In this document: positions 21,891 through 34,174 of the stretch, one piece after another
Layout: the number at the start of each line of letters is the position of its first letter
Position numbering within the stretch: the first letter of the stretch is position 1
Assembly (NCBI GenBank): GCA_009760855.2
Contig: WPIO01000035.1
Span: 3,797,501-3,861,500 of the forward strand
Origin: Cristatella mucedo
Lineage: Eukaryota > Bryozoa > Phylactolaemata > Cristatellidae
Direction: 5' to 3'
DNA: 64,000 bases
Notes under the pieces: model-generated
Databases searched by the model: none
Told to the model about the DNA's origin: nothing
Seen by the model: only the letters and a program-made list of their open reading frames with translations
Position numbers and translations under genes: made by a program

Positions 21891-23939
21891 AGCTTCAACA
21901 CGACACTAGCTGACACGCTAGACGAGTTTGCCCCTCTGAAAAAGTGCACTGTGTGCCCCTGCCCAGACGGCCTATGGTTTACGGCAGACATTAAACTAGC
22001 CAAGTCCACTAAACGAAAGCTTGAAAAAGCATACAAAAGATCAGGACTAACTGTCTATCGACAGGCATACGAAGACTACTGTAGGTCGTACCAATCGATC
22101 CTAGCAAAGGCTAAGTCTAGTATTGTTGAATCACAGGTGCACAATCCAAAAATGCTGATGTCGACAATAAACCATCTCCTCAACCGTTCCCAGATTAGCT
22201 CCTTACCTGATGATCCTAATGATGATCTAGCCGATCGCTTCTCTCGATTCTTTGTGCAGAAGATAGACAAGATCAGGGAATCCATCCCTGCGATGACAAC
22301 CTCCCCACTAGAATGCTGTTCCTCGGTTCCTGGCTGCACCTCGATGTCTGCATTTAAGCAGGTCACTAGTGATCTAGTCCTAAAGTTCGTATCTCAATCA
22401 AAAAAGACAACAAGTCCTCTGGACCCTATTCCCACTGTCCTGCTCCTACGTTGCATTGATCTGCTGCTGCCATGCATAACCAACATCATTAATATGTCAT
22501 TAGCCTCAGGTCATGTCCCAGCACCTTTCAAAAAAGCTGTAGTCAGGCCACTTCTCAAGAAAACTACACTTGACCAAGAGAACTTGAGCAACTACCTCCC
22601 AGTTTCCCTTCTACCATTCCTATCAAAGACACTCGAACGGGTCGTGGCGGACCAGCTGAACTCGTATATCGAAACCTCACACCTTGCTAGTAAGTTCCAG
22701 TCTGGCTTGAGAGCTAATCACTCCACAGAGTCAGCATTGCTTCGGGTATACAACGACCTACTTAGGAATGCAGACATGGGTAGACTGTCTCTGCTTGTTT
22801 TGCTTGATCTTTCGGCAGCTATTGATACCATCGATCACAAAGTTCTTCAAGAGCGCCTCTCATCTCGCCTGGGCATCACTGGCACTGCTCTGCAGTGGTT
22901 CAAGTCCTATCTCAGTGGGATGCTCCAGAGTATTGACGTGAATGGACAAAGATCAAGTGAAGTACCTCTGAAATATGGTGTACCTCAGGGCTCAGTGCTA
23001 GGTCAGGTTCTTTTCATGGTTTATACTCTGCCTCTAGCTGATGTGATTGCCAAGCACAATCTAGGCTTTCACTTCTATGCAGATGACACTCAGTTGTACC
23101 TTTGCTTTGATCCCTCCGAGCCTTCGAGCACTTCAAATTCTCTCAACTCACTAGCTGCATGCATTGATTACATCCGCACATGGATGGCAGCAAATTTTCT
23201 AAAACTTAACGATGATAAAACTAACTTACTAGTTTTGGGCAAACCCAGTGTGATCCAGAGATTGGAAAGGCTGACTCTCAAAATTGGCTCTGCCAGCATA
23301 TCTCCTGTCGAATCAGCTCGGAATCTAGGTGTCATATTCCAAAGCGACCTCTCGTTAGACGACCATATCAGCTCCACAGTCAAATCCGCCTATTTTCAGC
23401 TTCATAACATTGCTAAAATTCGGTCATGTTTAGATAAAGATACCACGTCCAAGTTAGTTCATGCATTCGTGCCATCCCGTCTCGACTTCTGCAACTCACT
23501 GCTTACTGGCCTACCAGCATGTGCGATCAGGCGATTGCAGCTTGGGCAAAGCTCTGCAGCTAGGCTTGTCTGTCGCGAGCGTGGCAGTTGCCACATTACT
23601 CCACTTCTCGCCGACCTGCACTGGCAGCCAGTCAAGCAACGGATTGACCTCAAGGTTTTGTTGCTCACTTTTAGGTCCCTTCATTCTATGGCTCCAGCCT
23701 ATCTGTCAGATATACTACCCCATCAGGCCAAGCATCGTACCACCAGCTTTTCGGGATCCAACAGTCTAGAAATACCTCGTACAAACCTTAAATCCTTTGG
23801 AGACCGTGCATTTAGTTCATACGCTCCCAAAGCCTGGAACTCCCTCCCGACCTGCGTCAAAACATCCCCTGACCTGACCACATTTAAAAGGAACCTAAAA
23901 ACACACCTATTTAAGACAGCATGTAGTGGGTCCCTGTGA
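21891..23939 (+). CDS. Reverse transcriptase and C-terminal part of the L2-like ORF2
   Basis: This is the longest open frame of the window. It begins in antisense nested sequence at 21831; true element sequence starts at about 21891 with NTTLADTLDEFAPL. Counting from 21831, the reverse transcriptase blocks are KKAVVRPLLKKTTLDQENLS, DLSAAIDTIDH (Asp 326 and 332), YGVPQGSVLG (about 382-391) and FHFYADDTQLYL, with the YADD catalytic box at 416-419 (23076-23087). Then come NFLKLNDDKTNLLVLGKPS, VPSRLDFCNSLLTGLP and KAWNSLPT. The catalytic residues look intact, so this half decayed little since insertion, but without a linked endonuclease it cannot be autonomous. Confidence 0.9.
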   Translation, partial: SFNTTLADTLDEFAPLKKCTVCPCPDGLWFTADIKLAKSTKRKLEKAYKRSGLTVYRQAYEDYCRSYQSILAKAKSSIVESQVHNPKMLMSTINHLLNRSQISSLPDDPNDDLADRFSRFFVQKIDKIRESIPAMTTSPLECCSSVPGCTSMSAFKQVTSDLVLKFVSQSKKTTSPLDPIPTVLLLRCIDLLLPCITNIINMSLASGHVPAPFKKAVVRPLLKKTTLDQENLSNYLPVSLLPFLSKTLERVVADQLNSYIETSHLASKFQSGLRANHSTESALLRVYNDLLRNADMGRLSLLVLLDLSAAIDTIDHKVLQERLSSRLGITGTALQWFKSYLSGMLQSIDVNGQRSSEVPLKYGVPQGSVLGQVLFMVYTLPLADVIAKHNLGFHFYADDTQLYLCFDPSEPSSTSNSLNSLAACIDYIRTWMAANFLKLNDDKTNLLVLGKPSVIQRLERLTLKIGSASISPVESARNLGVIFQSDLSLDDHISSTVKSAYFQLHNIAKIRSCLDKDTTSKLVHAFVPSRLDFCNSLLTGLPACAIRRLQLGQSSAARLVCRERGSCHITPLLADLHWQPVKQRIDLKVLLLTFRSLHSMAPAYLSDILPHQAKHRTTSFSGSNSLEIPRTNLKSFGDRAFSSYAPKAWNSLPTCVKTSPDLTTFKRNLKTHLFKTACSGSL

Positions 23940-24451
23940 TTCGTCTTTGATGTGCTTGTGCGTGCTAACACTGTGCATGCTGCCACTAACCCTATTGAAT
24001 GCTGACCCTGCGAATGTCACCCCTAACCATATTATTCATTTCGTTTGTTTTTCAAGCATGATTTTACTTACTATTCAATTGCATTTCACTTTACAGCAAA
24101 TGTAAAGCGCCTAGAGAGAGATTAAGTTCTCTGAGGGTGCTTTATCAAGTGAATTATTATTATTATTATTATTATTCATCTTGTTGTCGCTTGCAGATAT
24201 TTAGATTGTCTGGTGATCGAGCCTCCTTGTCGTATTTAACAAGAGTGCTGGAGTTGGCATCGAGGTTCGGTCGCTAGTTTGCAACTACTACTAGAAACCA
24301 AACTACTGTGCAACCAACGTTGATCGTGACAGATTTAGCTAAAAACGTAACAGTTTAAGAAGCTTTCACTTCGCCCCACTAAACTAGTCTTTTTTAATTC
24401 CGGTACACTTTGTGTGTAGCTGCGCCTGATTAAATAAATGTTACCAATACA

Positions 24452-24552
24452 AGAATACGACAAGTCCTCTACAACCTATTCCCACTGACCTGCTTCTAAG
24501 ATGCATATATCTGCACTGCCATGCACAAATAGCATCACACACACACACACAC

Positions 24553-24646
<94 letters not shown>

Positions 24647-25995
24647 GTAATAATTATGTATATAGTTTAATTAAGTATATATGTATGTAATTTGCCTCGG
24701 GTCATGTCCAACACCTTTAACCAAGGCTATAGTCAGGCCACTACTAAAGAAAGCAACATCGGACGAAGAGAACTTGAGAAACTTTCGCTCAGTCTCCCTT
24801 TGATCATTTTTATAAAAAACACACTGGAAAGAGTCATTAAAGACCAGCTGAACCCATACATTGAAAATTCAAACCTTGATAATACTTTCCAGTCAAGTTT
24901 GAGAACTAACCACTCCACAGAGTCAGCTTTGCTGTACCACCTATTTAGTGCTGCATACTTAGGAATATTATCTACGCTTGTTGTGCACGATATTTCAGCA
25001 GATTTTGATACTATCGATCCCTAAGTCATTCTTGAGCACATCTCATCTCGCTAAGGCATAACTAGAACTGCACGGCAATGGTTCAGGTTCCAGCTTATAA
25101 TAATATTGCACTTGATAGCTTATTGGAAAACTCCAGATTATTTATATGAATGGACCCAGATCACCCGAAGAAAGTATGGCATACCTGCGGACTCTTTGCT
25201 TGGTTCAGTTCTTTTCACGGTTAATACTCTCCTTATAGCGCATGTGATTGCCAGGCACCATCTAGCCTTTCACTTGTATGCAGACGACACTCAGCTGTAT
25301 TTTCTCTTTGATCCCTCCAAGCCCTCTAGCATAATGAATTCTCTCAACTGTCTTTTTGCATGTATGATAAAATCCGCACATTGATGGCAACATACTTTCT
25401 TAAATCGAAGGATGAGAAACCCAATTTACTAGTTCTGGAAAACCTAGTGATTCAGAAATGGGAGATGTTAAAGCTTATAATCGGCTCTGCAAACACATAT
25501 CGTCCTGAATCTGCATGAAAGCTAGGTGTGCTCTTCCAATGTGACCTTTAAATCGACGACTACAACAGCTCCACAGTCAAGTCTACCTACTTTGACCTTG
25601 ATAAGATTGCACAAATTCGGGCTTGTTTTGACACGGGCACCATATCTAAATTGGTTCATTGATTTTTGAAATCCCATCTTGACCTCTGTAACTCACTGCT
25701 TGCTGGCCTACCCGGCATGTGCAATCAGATGCTTGCAGCAGGTAAAAGACTCTACAGCTAGGCTTTTCAGTCATGAGCATTGCAGTTGCCACATCACACC
25801 ACTTCTCACCGACCTGCAATGGCCCATAGTCAAGCAATGCATCGACTTCAAGATTTGCCTAAGCCTGAGAAACGTTTGCATTTGCATGCTGGACGTGTGT
25901 GCATATTACTTAACCTTAGATACTGATTCTCTTTCAGTGAGTTGGAAAGTGCCTTGAGTGAAATTAAGTTCTCTTAGGGTGCCATACATGCTACA
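24452..25995 (+). mobile_element. L2-like element, sense, split by a microsatellite
   Basis: A piece of the pre-reverse-transcriptase region (ACAAGTCCTCTACAACCTAT) leads into (CA)n(TA)n. The element then resumes at GCCTCGGGTCATGTCC (24695) and covers degraded reverse transcriptase (VIARHHLAFHLYADDTQLYF at about 25250-25310, YADD intact), the C-terminal region and a decayed hairpin tail near 25945-25995. Stops are frequent. A small tail-like piece (TATAATAATATTGCACTTGAT) sits at 25096. Confidence 0.85.
24537..24690. repeat. (CA)n(TA)n microsatellite within the L2 copy
   Basis: About 92 bp of CA repeat followed by TA repeat and a short AT-rich spacer. It replaces the 25 bp that in the 22.48 kb copy read ATCATTAATATGTCATTAGCC, so it expanded from, or inserted into, element sequence. 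Confidence 0.9.
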
Positions 25996-26999
25996 TATTC
26001 TTATTATTGGTGTTATTATTATCACTATGCTGCATATCCACGAAATAATCTCTGGTTAATAAGTTGTTAGCTGCAAAGATCAGAGTAAAACATAATCAAA
26101 AGGTTATAAAAAATCATTTTCGAAAATTGCTGACAGTAAGTTTATTTCTGATAAAAGACTTCGTATATTATCGTTCACTTTCATGGCCTTCTAATAAATG
26201 CATTATTGACTTAGTTCAGTAAGGCGTGAACTTGCGATCTAAAATTTTGTGTAAGCATTCTCAGGATGAAAGGGCAGATGGTCAGAGCTACAGAACCAAA
26301 ATAGCAATCTCGTTTCACTGGTGCGATCATCTTCTGGCATTACCGGCCCAGGTTACTGAGTTCGATGTTAGCATCGGACAGCAGGCTGCTGTTTCCAGAG
26401 CGATATTCGCAGCTGTTGCGGTTTCTTTACAGCATGGCATTGCACTAGGGCGATGCAGGCGCTCGCGCATCTGAGTTGCCCATTAATGTTGTTGCTCTCA
26501 ACAGGAGGCTTGGACGATGGTGCCTTTCATCTGTCGATACTCGCCGAGTTAATTGCCGTGACCCGAGAAAACAACGGCTGGGCGACAGGAAGCACACGGG
26601 GCAGAGCGGTTTATGCATAACCATTTACTTTATTTTATGGCAAGTGAGACCATGCCTTGATGCTTCCGACGCTGGGTAGCCTTGATGATGAAGGCATTAT
26701 GCCAGTCTTGTTCAGTTTTGATCGAACGTCAAACCAATCTAGCTCGAGCATCTGCAGCTTCAGCATGGAGAGCTGACGCTGTACTTTAAGTACTACACAA
26801 TTTACTGCTACTCTCCTTTAATAACATAATACATATGCCCTTAGTCTCAGTTCTTCCCATGCATCCTGAAAAGGGACGGCTGCTAGGTGGTTCACAGGCT
26901 AGTATGAAGTAGCCCAGGAGAACCTTAAAGGCATTCCGCCATGTCCTCATATCACCGATCTTGCCCGAGGCAATCGACCGAGTAGTAATGTAGAGCTGA
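25996..26999. other. No recognised feature
   Basis: Short frames only (82 codons at 26226-26474; 67 codons at 26476-26679). The stretch at 26240-26680 looks less AT-rich than its surroundings, but no domain or splice chain could be supported. Confidence 0.35.
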
Positions 27000-28290
27000 G
27001 CAATTTTGTTATATAAATTATTAAATCTAGCAATTAATTTCAAATATAGTTTTACAGTCAGCCTTATTGCGACTGCATATATTCTTAGAATTGTCATCCT
27101 GGGTAGAGCGTCTCTGCTAGCTTTGCTGCATCATCTGTCGCTTGTTTTGGATTACGTTCATAATCAAGTCCTCATTGACCACCTCTACCACCTCTCTAGG
27201 GAATTACTGGCACTGTACTACAAGGTATTAGGTTGTGTCTCATTGTGATATTTCAGAGCCTTGATGTAATCGGCTAACGGTCATCAGGTGAGCTTTAAAG
27301 AGTCGGAAGTCCCACGAAGTAGTCTTTATCTAGAGGTCCAGCTTTTTCACAAGTTGTACTGTCCGGTATATTAGAACAAATATACAATTTTTTTTTAAAT
27401 GCAGACGTTGAGAGCACAGCCGTACCAGTGCTTTGATTACTACCTGCAGTCCAGCATTTGAAGTCATTAAATACCCTTGAAGCGCTTGCTGCCGATGTGC
27501 CGATCACAAATTCTTCAAATTGAAAGATGATGGAAAACCAAATCGCTAGATTTGGGCACACTTGGCGTTACTCAAAAATTAGAAAGTCAGACTCTCAAAA
27601 AGAGCTCGGCGAGAAAGTCTCTGGTGCCTCTGCGTAGATGCTCTGCTTTTGCCATTGCCCTTCTTCAAAATGACATTTCAGTAGATGAGCCCATCAAATC
27701 CAGATTCTGGTCACCAAACTTTCAGTTCCACTGCCTCCCTAAGAATTAGGATTACTGAAAGATGCATACTTTAGCCAAGCTATTCAATGCATTTACAGGA
27801 ACCTTTTTTTACTTCAGTAATTAACTTCATACAGAACTTCCAAAGGTATTATCAGATGCTTGGAGTTTATGCCAAAATCAGCTGCTAGACCTTTCTGTAG
27901 TGTATGCGAAACTGCCACATTGCACCACTGCAAACCGACCTGTTCTGGTAACTACTCTGGCTCCCTAGCAAACTCAGCATCAACTTCAAGCTCCTGCGAT
28001 TCGCCGTTAGGTACCTACACATGCTTGCTCTGGCTTGCTATTGGTAGCATTTTATTTAGGGGCTTTAGAGGGCCTTTTAGAGGCTTTGCATTGTATCACA
28101 GTTCTTAATTCACGCAGAGTGATTTCGTGAGTACATGCTTCAATAGTCTCTAATAGTTGGAAACATCCTTTCAGTATGCATTTCCTTGAAACCTGAAAAT
28201 CAATATTGCCTAATATCGTGACGTTGCCCGACCTGATGACATCTAAAAAGAACGGCAGCACCCAACATGTTCCTTACAGCATTTACTCTG
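27000..28290 (+). mobile_element. Highly degenerate L2-like element
   Basis: The frame at 27006-27248 holds LGRASLLALLHHLSLVLDYV followed by HNQVLIDHL, a decayed version of the block GRLSLLVLLDLSAAIDTIDHKVL. Downstream, GSNQ/KLESQTL-like and CETATLHHCKPTCSGNYS pieces follow the order of the C-terminal region. The hairpin tail is not recognisable. It is older than family A copies elsewhere. Confidence 0.5.
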
Positions 28291-30224
28291 TTAGCATGAA
28301 TAGTCTTTGGTGTGTTCAAATGCTCAAATTTTGCTAGTTATCACTAATTTTTTATTGACCTGCTTCCTATTCAGCTTATTTGCATTGATTACAATTGATT
28401 AAATTATAAGCGTACAAATGTATTGAGCTGATATACTATGAAAACGTAAATATTGCTAGCAATATTGCTATTGTATTTTCATCGTTGTTGGAAGAGCTTT
28501 CTGATGACGTATGAGGTCTTGGTTTTTAATTGGTGCTGTGCTGTGAAAAAATTTCCCTCTAAGCTGGCAAGAGCGAAAAGACCGGCCTTTAATTGCAGAA
28601 ATCATGAAATCCGCAAGCAGTCTTCTCCATCATTATGTCAAAGGAGCATACAATAAACATAATTGTTCCCATATAGAACCCTGATAAAAATAATTTTCGA
28701 ATTGGGCACTTGGCAAGGGTTGGCGGATATGCACAGTTCTCGTAGAACCAACTTCATCAGTAGCACTATCTCAGAGTAGCAACGCAGATAGCCTTGCATC
28801 AGTGCAGCAGTCTATTGCCTCGACAGTTTTCAAAGATGTACTGTCGAAGCAAGTCGTAACCTTCACAGACTGACAGCGGCTATGACTCGCTCTGGAAAAA
28901 CCCATCATGCCAATCACACACCTTTGAGCAAGACCAACTGATTACAAGACCGTTCATTGACTGAAGCCAATTCCAGGATATCCATTAAATTATAAAACCC
29001 TGACTTTCCGAAGTTGATATTGGATTTACCTATTTCACCATAAAAGGCATTAATCATAAACCATTAGGATCATAATCTAGCAAGCCTACAGCTGTACTAT
29101 ATAGTTCACCCTATCGGTGTCATTTTCATCCTGATTATTTAGCAAGGTCAATTTTTGATGCCACCATTAAAGGAATTCTTAAGTTCATGATTGTTCGTTT
29201 ACTCAGTAATACTCGTACTAGACTAAAAACTACCAGTGATGATTATAGTTCCAAAACAGTGCCACTAAGCTCTGAGAAATTTATTTACCATCTGAAACCA
29301 AAGAAATGACCCAAAGTATATAATTATCCTTAAAATCAATTAGATGATCATTAGCTGTGAGTGATATCCGTGGTGATATTGGGGTCATATCCGTGGTGAT
29401 ATTGGGGTTAACCAATTTCCCACAATCGCCTTAAGTTCAGCACAGCAATCACCTCCAGCTAGTTTAAGATAGTCTAAGCATTGCTCCTTAATTTTTAAAG
29501 ATAGAGGCATATTTTTCTCTGATGTATAAGTTTGGTATATAAGGCATCTGCGTTTCAGTATAAACACCCGGAATCTTCGAGCGTTTTGTCCTTCATTAGC
29601 ATCCAAAGCGAAAGGCACCTGCAGTAAAATGTTAATCAATAAAGTCATTAAAAATTAAAATAGGTCTAGAAAATTAGTAAGGGTCCGGAGGAACTACTCA
29701 AAACTTCCAAAATCAAGTCTTACAAACACGCTATAGCATCCCCATACTAAAGACCTTCGTCCAGATATCCAGCCCTCCTAACCGTACTAGTCCTTGCCAA
29801 CGCTAGAGAAATACGAATGAAGCTCTGTATGCCTCCACTCCAAGATCGTCTAATGAGTCGGATATACTGCCTCAACAATCATACAGGTTTTCCAAAGGTA
29901 GCTGAGCGCCACAGAAATTAAAAGCATCCACATCGTAACATAGTCAAGTGTTTAAGTTGGAGCTCGCAGCTGCACCACCGCAATGCCACACACGGACTCT
30001 GTTGGAGTTCTTGTACCTGATGAGGCATTTTCAAGTTTTTTTTTGCTTCAATAAAATAAGAAATCCAACACCTGCATCTCAGTTAAACGCCTAAATCCAT
30101 TCTCGGTCCTTTGCAGATCTCCATTTACAATGACTGTCTGGGAGAAATGATTCAAGACAGCAATATCAGCTAAAACTTTAATGCTGATCCTAGTCCGCTG
30201 TATCTGACCTGTACCCCGCCCCCA
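28291..30224. other. Mostly unassigned AT-rich sequence
   Basis: No gene or RNA was recognised. A stretch at 28830-28870 faintly resembles the LSKTLERVVADQL block of L2 but is too decayed to call. The longest frame, 87 codons at 29385-29648 on the - strand, has no recognisable motif. Confidence 0.35.
29363..29409. repeat. Two-copy 23-bp tandem repeat
   Basis: ATATCCGTGGTGATATTGGG plus GTC or GTT occurs twice head to tail without mismatch in the shared part. It is a small recent duplication in otherwise unassigned DNA. Confidence 0.8.
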
Positions 30225-31440
30225 TAAGTTGCTGGCAGTGAATGATGAAACTGAATGCTTGCCTTTCAGATATTTGATCATGGATGATTGCAAATTCCCG
30301 CAAGCAAAGCATGATAAAATCAAACTGAAACTCACAAGTCTCCCCATGCGCGTGGCTGGACTAGGAGACTTGGCTTTCCTCACAGGTGACGGTGTTGTGC
30401 AACCGCCACAGTGTGGTCAGAATTTATGTTTGGTCATTGGTAACTGCCTATATTTTGAAAGTTCAATAAGAAGACTGCCACATCAGCTAATCTCGTCCGA
30501 TCCCTCTCAAAGATTAAGCACCTTCAAATGAGAGGGCTTACGAAATCTCAACTAGCTCTATGGTTATGACTAGGCTGGATCGTTGCAATTTCATTTTAGG
30601 TGGCTACCGAGAAAAGCTTCAGGTCACGGCATCTTGAGATGAATATCACTACAAGCAAGGGTGGTTCCAGAGGGTAAGGGACCCCTACAGCTGGGCAGCC
30701 GCACTACCCGCCCCCTATTTCCTTCTTCTACCGAAAGTCACCAAGGACGACCCTTTGTCCTAATTTAACCTCAACAAGCATGTTGAGTGTTCCTGTTAAA
30801 TAAGCACTGTGATTTGCGCTACAATAACTCATTGCCTGTGGGCCAAGCCCATCCGACATAAACATTTTTCACATTTGCCTTAGGCTGAAACGATTTATTC
30901 TGAAACTGGGTGCAAGGTTATTTCAAAATCGCACAAGTTCAGTCCCATTTTTCTTTGGCTGAAGGAGCTTTGAAGGCTTCCTGTTGATCCACGAATACAG
31001 AAATAAAGATGTTAGACTGACCCACATGACCTGCCGTGGCCTGGCCCCGTCATATCGAGCTGAACTGCTGCTCTGGCTTCAGAGTTCTTATGCTCTCCGC
31101 TCCTTTTTGGGCGATATTTCAGCTGTTTGACTGTTAGGCTGCCTATGGGCCATTGGCGACAGGAGCATTTGTTCTGCAAGACCCAGACTAGTGATCTCTC
31201 TACGCCACGGCTTCTATTTTCTTGCTGCTGAATGGGGCACAGCCTGTCTAGACTTCATGAGTTGCTACTACCGTGCTACTCACTACCTCAGCTGCTCTCC
31301 TTACCAATCTCTGCTTCTCATTTTCCGTTTCTTGCCTGAGAGAAAGTTTGCTGGCTACCGAATACATGGCGAAAGTCGCTCAGGCTTTGATCGTGCAATA
31401 AATATCATAAACTTAATCTATACGGCTTTGTGGAGTTACA
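30225..31440 (+). mobile_element. L2/CR1-like family B, degenerate
   Basis: It begins with a decayed NETECLPFRYLIMDDCKFPQ (compare KLNACHADIRSWMSENFLK at 1.79 kb) and includes GDLAFLTGDGVVQPP, a degraded CLRPVDPRIQK.VRLTHMT region at about 30960-31060, and the 3' region around 31260-31430. It ends GTGGAGTTACAGA and runs directly into an AT microsatellite. Confidence 0.65.
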
Positions 31441-31442
31441 GA

Positions 31443-31445
<3 letters not shown>

Positions 31446-31478
<33 letters not shown>

Positions 31479-31541
31479 TCTATATATCGATATATATATA
31501 TATATATATATCGGTCTGTGTGTGTGTGTGTGCGTGCGCGT
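31446..31541. repeat. (AT)n / (GT)n compound microsatellites
   Basis: Two AT runs separated by TTGGTCTATATATCGATAT, then a GT/GC run. They lie between the 3' end of the family B copy and the left arm of the inverted repeat. Confidence 0.9.
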
Positions 31542-31998
<457 letters not shown>

Positions 31999-32204
31999 TA
32001 TATGTATGTTTATATATATAAGCATGTATATGCCTGTGTGTTTTTGATAGCCCTATCTTTACAGAATTTTTAAGTTTCTGTATAAACAGAAAAGGGTGCT
32101 AGCCGGAGAGGGGAGGGAGTAGCTATGGAGCGAGCCAGATTTTCAGCGAGCCTTTGTCGTAATTTGTCCCAAATTCTCAACAATAATCAAACATATATAA
32201 TTAG

Positions 32205-32258
32205 TTTTCATAGCACCCTAAGAGAACTTAATGTATATTCAGGCGCTTTACATACGTC
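32205..32258 (-). mobile_element. L2-like 3' tail fragment fused to a SINE-like head
   Basis: The + strand reads CATAGCACCCTAAGAGAACTTAAT and AGGCGCTTTACAT, an antisense, diverged hairpin tail. It directly abuts the inverted tRNA-like box at 32259. Confidence 0.55.
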
Positions 32259-32315
32259 TTGGGGCTCGAGCCCACGACCTCGGTCCCCCCCCTCGCCGAG
32301 CACCGTAACTAATGG
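32259..32315 (-). repeat. tRNA-like SINE head, antisense
   Basis: On the - strand GACCGAGGTCGTGGGCTCGA is a B box, with TAGTTACGGTGCTCGGCGAG upstream as a degenerate A box. A C-run interrupts the middle. Shared B-box context links it to the copies at 10.9 and 44.3 kb. An L2 tail just 3' of a tRNA-like head is the usual composition of L2-mobilised SINEs. Confidence 0.5.
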
Positions 32316-34174
32316 ATGACGACGAGCTGTATAGGCAGTCCCCTCAATGAAACTTTCAAGCATGCGATAGTGGATGGTCAAAGCCGAAACCCAAATGTAG
32401 ATATAACACTTTTGCCTAACGCTTGCACGTCGCATTTAAGAAGATGTAAACAATCACTGTTTACTTAAGCAGGTTTAGCATTTCAAAAGAGGAGCTCGCT
32501 TCGATTGTCATTTAGCTTTAAGGCATCTTGGTTGGCATTGCGGATCTAGTGTCTAAAATGTAAAATTTAGTGCTGCTAAGCGGCATACTTAAAACAGCTT
32601 AGCATAGCGAGGTCATCTGGAAATGTTCGGCTAGAGGACTTGGGCTCGTTAGAGAGAATCTGAGCATATGCTCCAGGACATGCCCATTTAGTTGTCTGTG
32701 GGCAAACCCACTTTACCGCCCGAGGGCCGCCATCATCCAAGTCTGACTTACGTACCGACAGTTCATGAAACATCTGGAAAGGAGCTATCACAACTCGTAT
32801 GCTAGGCCGCAAAGTAAATACAAACCTCACGAACCTTTCCTAATGCTGCTATGCACTTGGACTAGAAGAGGCACGCTCTGTCACGATATTAGGAAAGGCT
32901 CGATGATGGTTGTGTGCTCACTGATGACCAAGTCTGTCACGGTAATTTTACGAGCAAAGTATAACAGCAACTCAACTAGGGAGATAGGCAACCGAAAAAT
33001 AGTGTCAGGCCGTGGATCTTTAGGCACTCGCAAATAGATCTGCCATTTGGCTTTGGACTCAGGAAAAAGGCATTTGTATCGCCGAGCTGCCCTTTATGCA
33101 CGTACTTGGCCAAATTTATGACTTTCAGCCTGCATTTTAAAATGCCTATTCTCAAAATTTTTCTATGAATAGCCCCCAGGAAGAGATAGAGTGATCCCTA
33201 GCTCTGATGTAATCGTCAGCTTTATATAACTCAGTTTCGTGGTTCTAAGTATTATGTGAGACAATTGTACATTTATAGGGGGTGACCTTTAAACTTATGC
33301 TTGTAAAAACGGAATAGTGTAGCAAGTGCTATGAGGAAATCAAGGATGATGATTGTAATAATTAAATACGATATTAGAAAGTGTGCGAATAGATGCGAGT
33401 CTTTGTCTGTCTACCTCTTTAAATGTTATCAAGGTGTACATGGAGCGACATGAGAGCCGCACATTTTGTGCTAACTTAACGTAGTTATTCTTAGAAATTG
33501 CTTTGGTAAACTGAGCAGTGTGCTGCCCCAGTTGCAAGCAGCAGTGCAGGACGATGTCGAGCATGAATCGTACAAAAAATGCAAGCAATGACTCCATGCT
33601 CACAGTGAGCCAACAGCAGCTACTTTTTTCGCAGAGTTGGAATGCTTAAATATGGCTTGTTCTTGCTGGCGGGGGCAAAGTTACTCCAGGTACACCCGGT
33701 GCGTAACTCATGCCCGAGGTAGCTACTGATGCTATGATTTATCCAACACTGGAACCCACGCAGCTCATTACGAGGACCTTGACACGGCTGCTCCGTGGCA
33801 ACTCATTGAATGTCCGGCAGTAGAGGTATAGGTATAGGTATCTCTGTGTGAGCACTTATTAAGGCCCCCCTGCATTATTATGTGGGTTTGAGAGAATTTT
33901 CAGCAATAGCAACTGCTGGTCTGCTCTACAGGTCAAATTTAATCTGAAAAGAGAATTGATCTTCATTTTAGTCTGCTTTATACTGTCGAGTTGCTATTCA
34001 AAATCATACCATTTGCTGGTCCTCTTTTTTTACATAAACGTAAGCAAAGTGAGTGCCATATAATTCATGGTCCTGCAGAAACTACATTCCAGCATAGCAA
34101 ATCGCAGTTACCACACAATATCCTTTACCGGTTGCATAAAGATCTACCTTCTTCTGAACCTCTTTGCTAAAACA
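32316..34174. other. No recognised feature
   Basis: Frames do not exceed 90 codons on either strand. A small AGGTATAGGTATAGGTAT tandem lies at about 33824-33841. No RNA gene or domain was found. Confidence 0.35.

Larger units (their letters stand above)
20290..24176 (+). mobile_element. Most complete L2-like (CR1/L2 clade) retrotransposon, interrupted
   Basis: This is the best copy of family A. It encodes a basic RRRGGRY segment, an APE-type endonuclease, a reverse transcriptase and the conserved C-terminal region. After the stop at 23937-23939 come the family 3' UTR, the hairpin (AGCGCC...GGTGCT) and an (ATT)n tail at about 24155-24176. Such elements insert by target-primed reverse transcription. 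The copy is disabled by TGA codons at 20367-20369 and 20703-20705 and by an antisense L2 insertion at 21281-21889. Its 5' end is not resolved and no ORF1 was recognised. Confidence 0.9.

Noticed and set aside
30660-30730. Terminal inverted repeat of a DNA transposon (GGTTCCAGAGGG type)
   Set aside because: Similar words occur at 41.09 kb, but no paired terminus or target duplication could be found.
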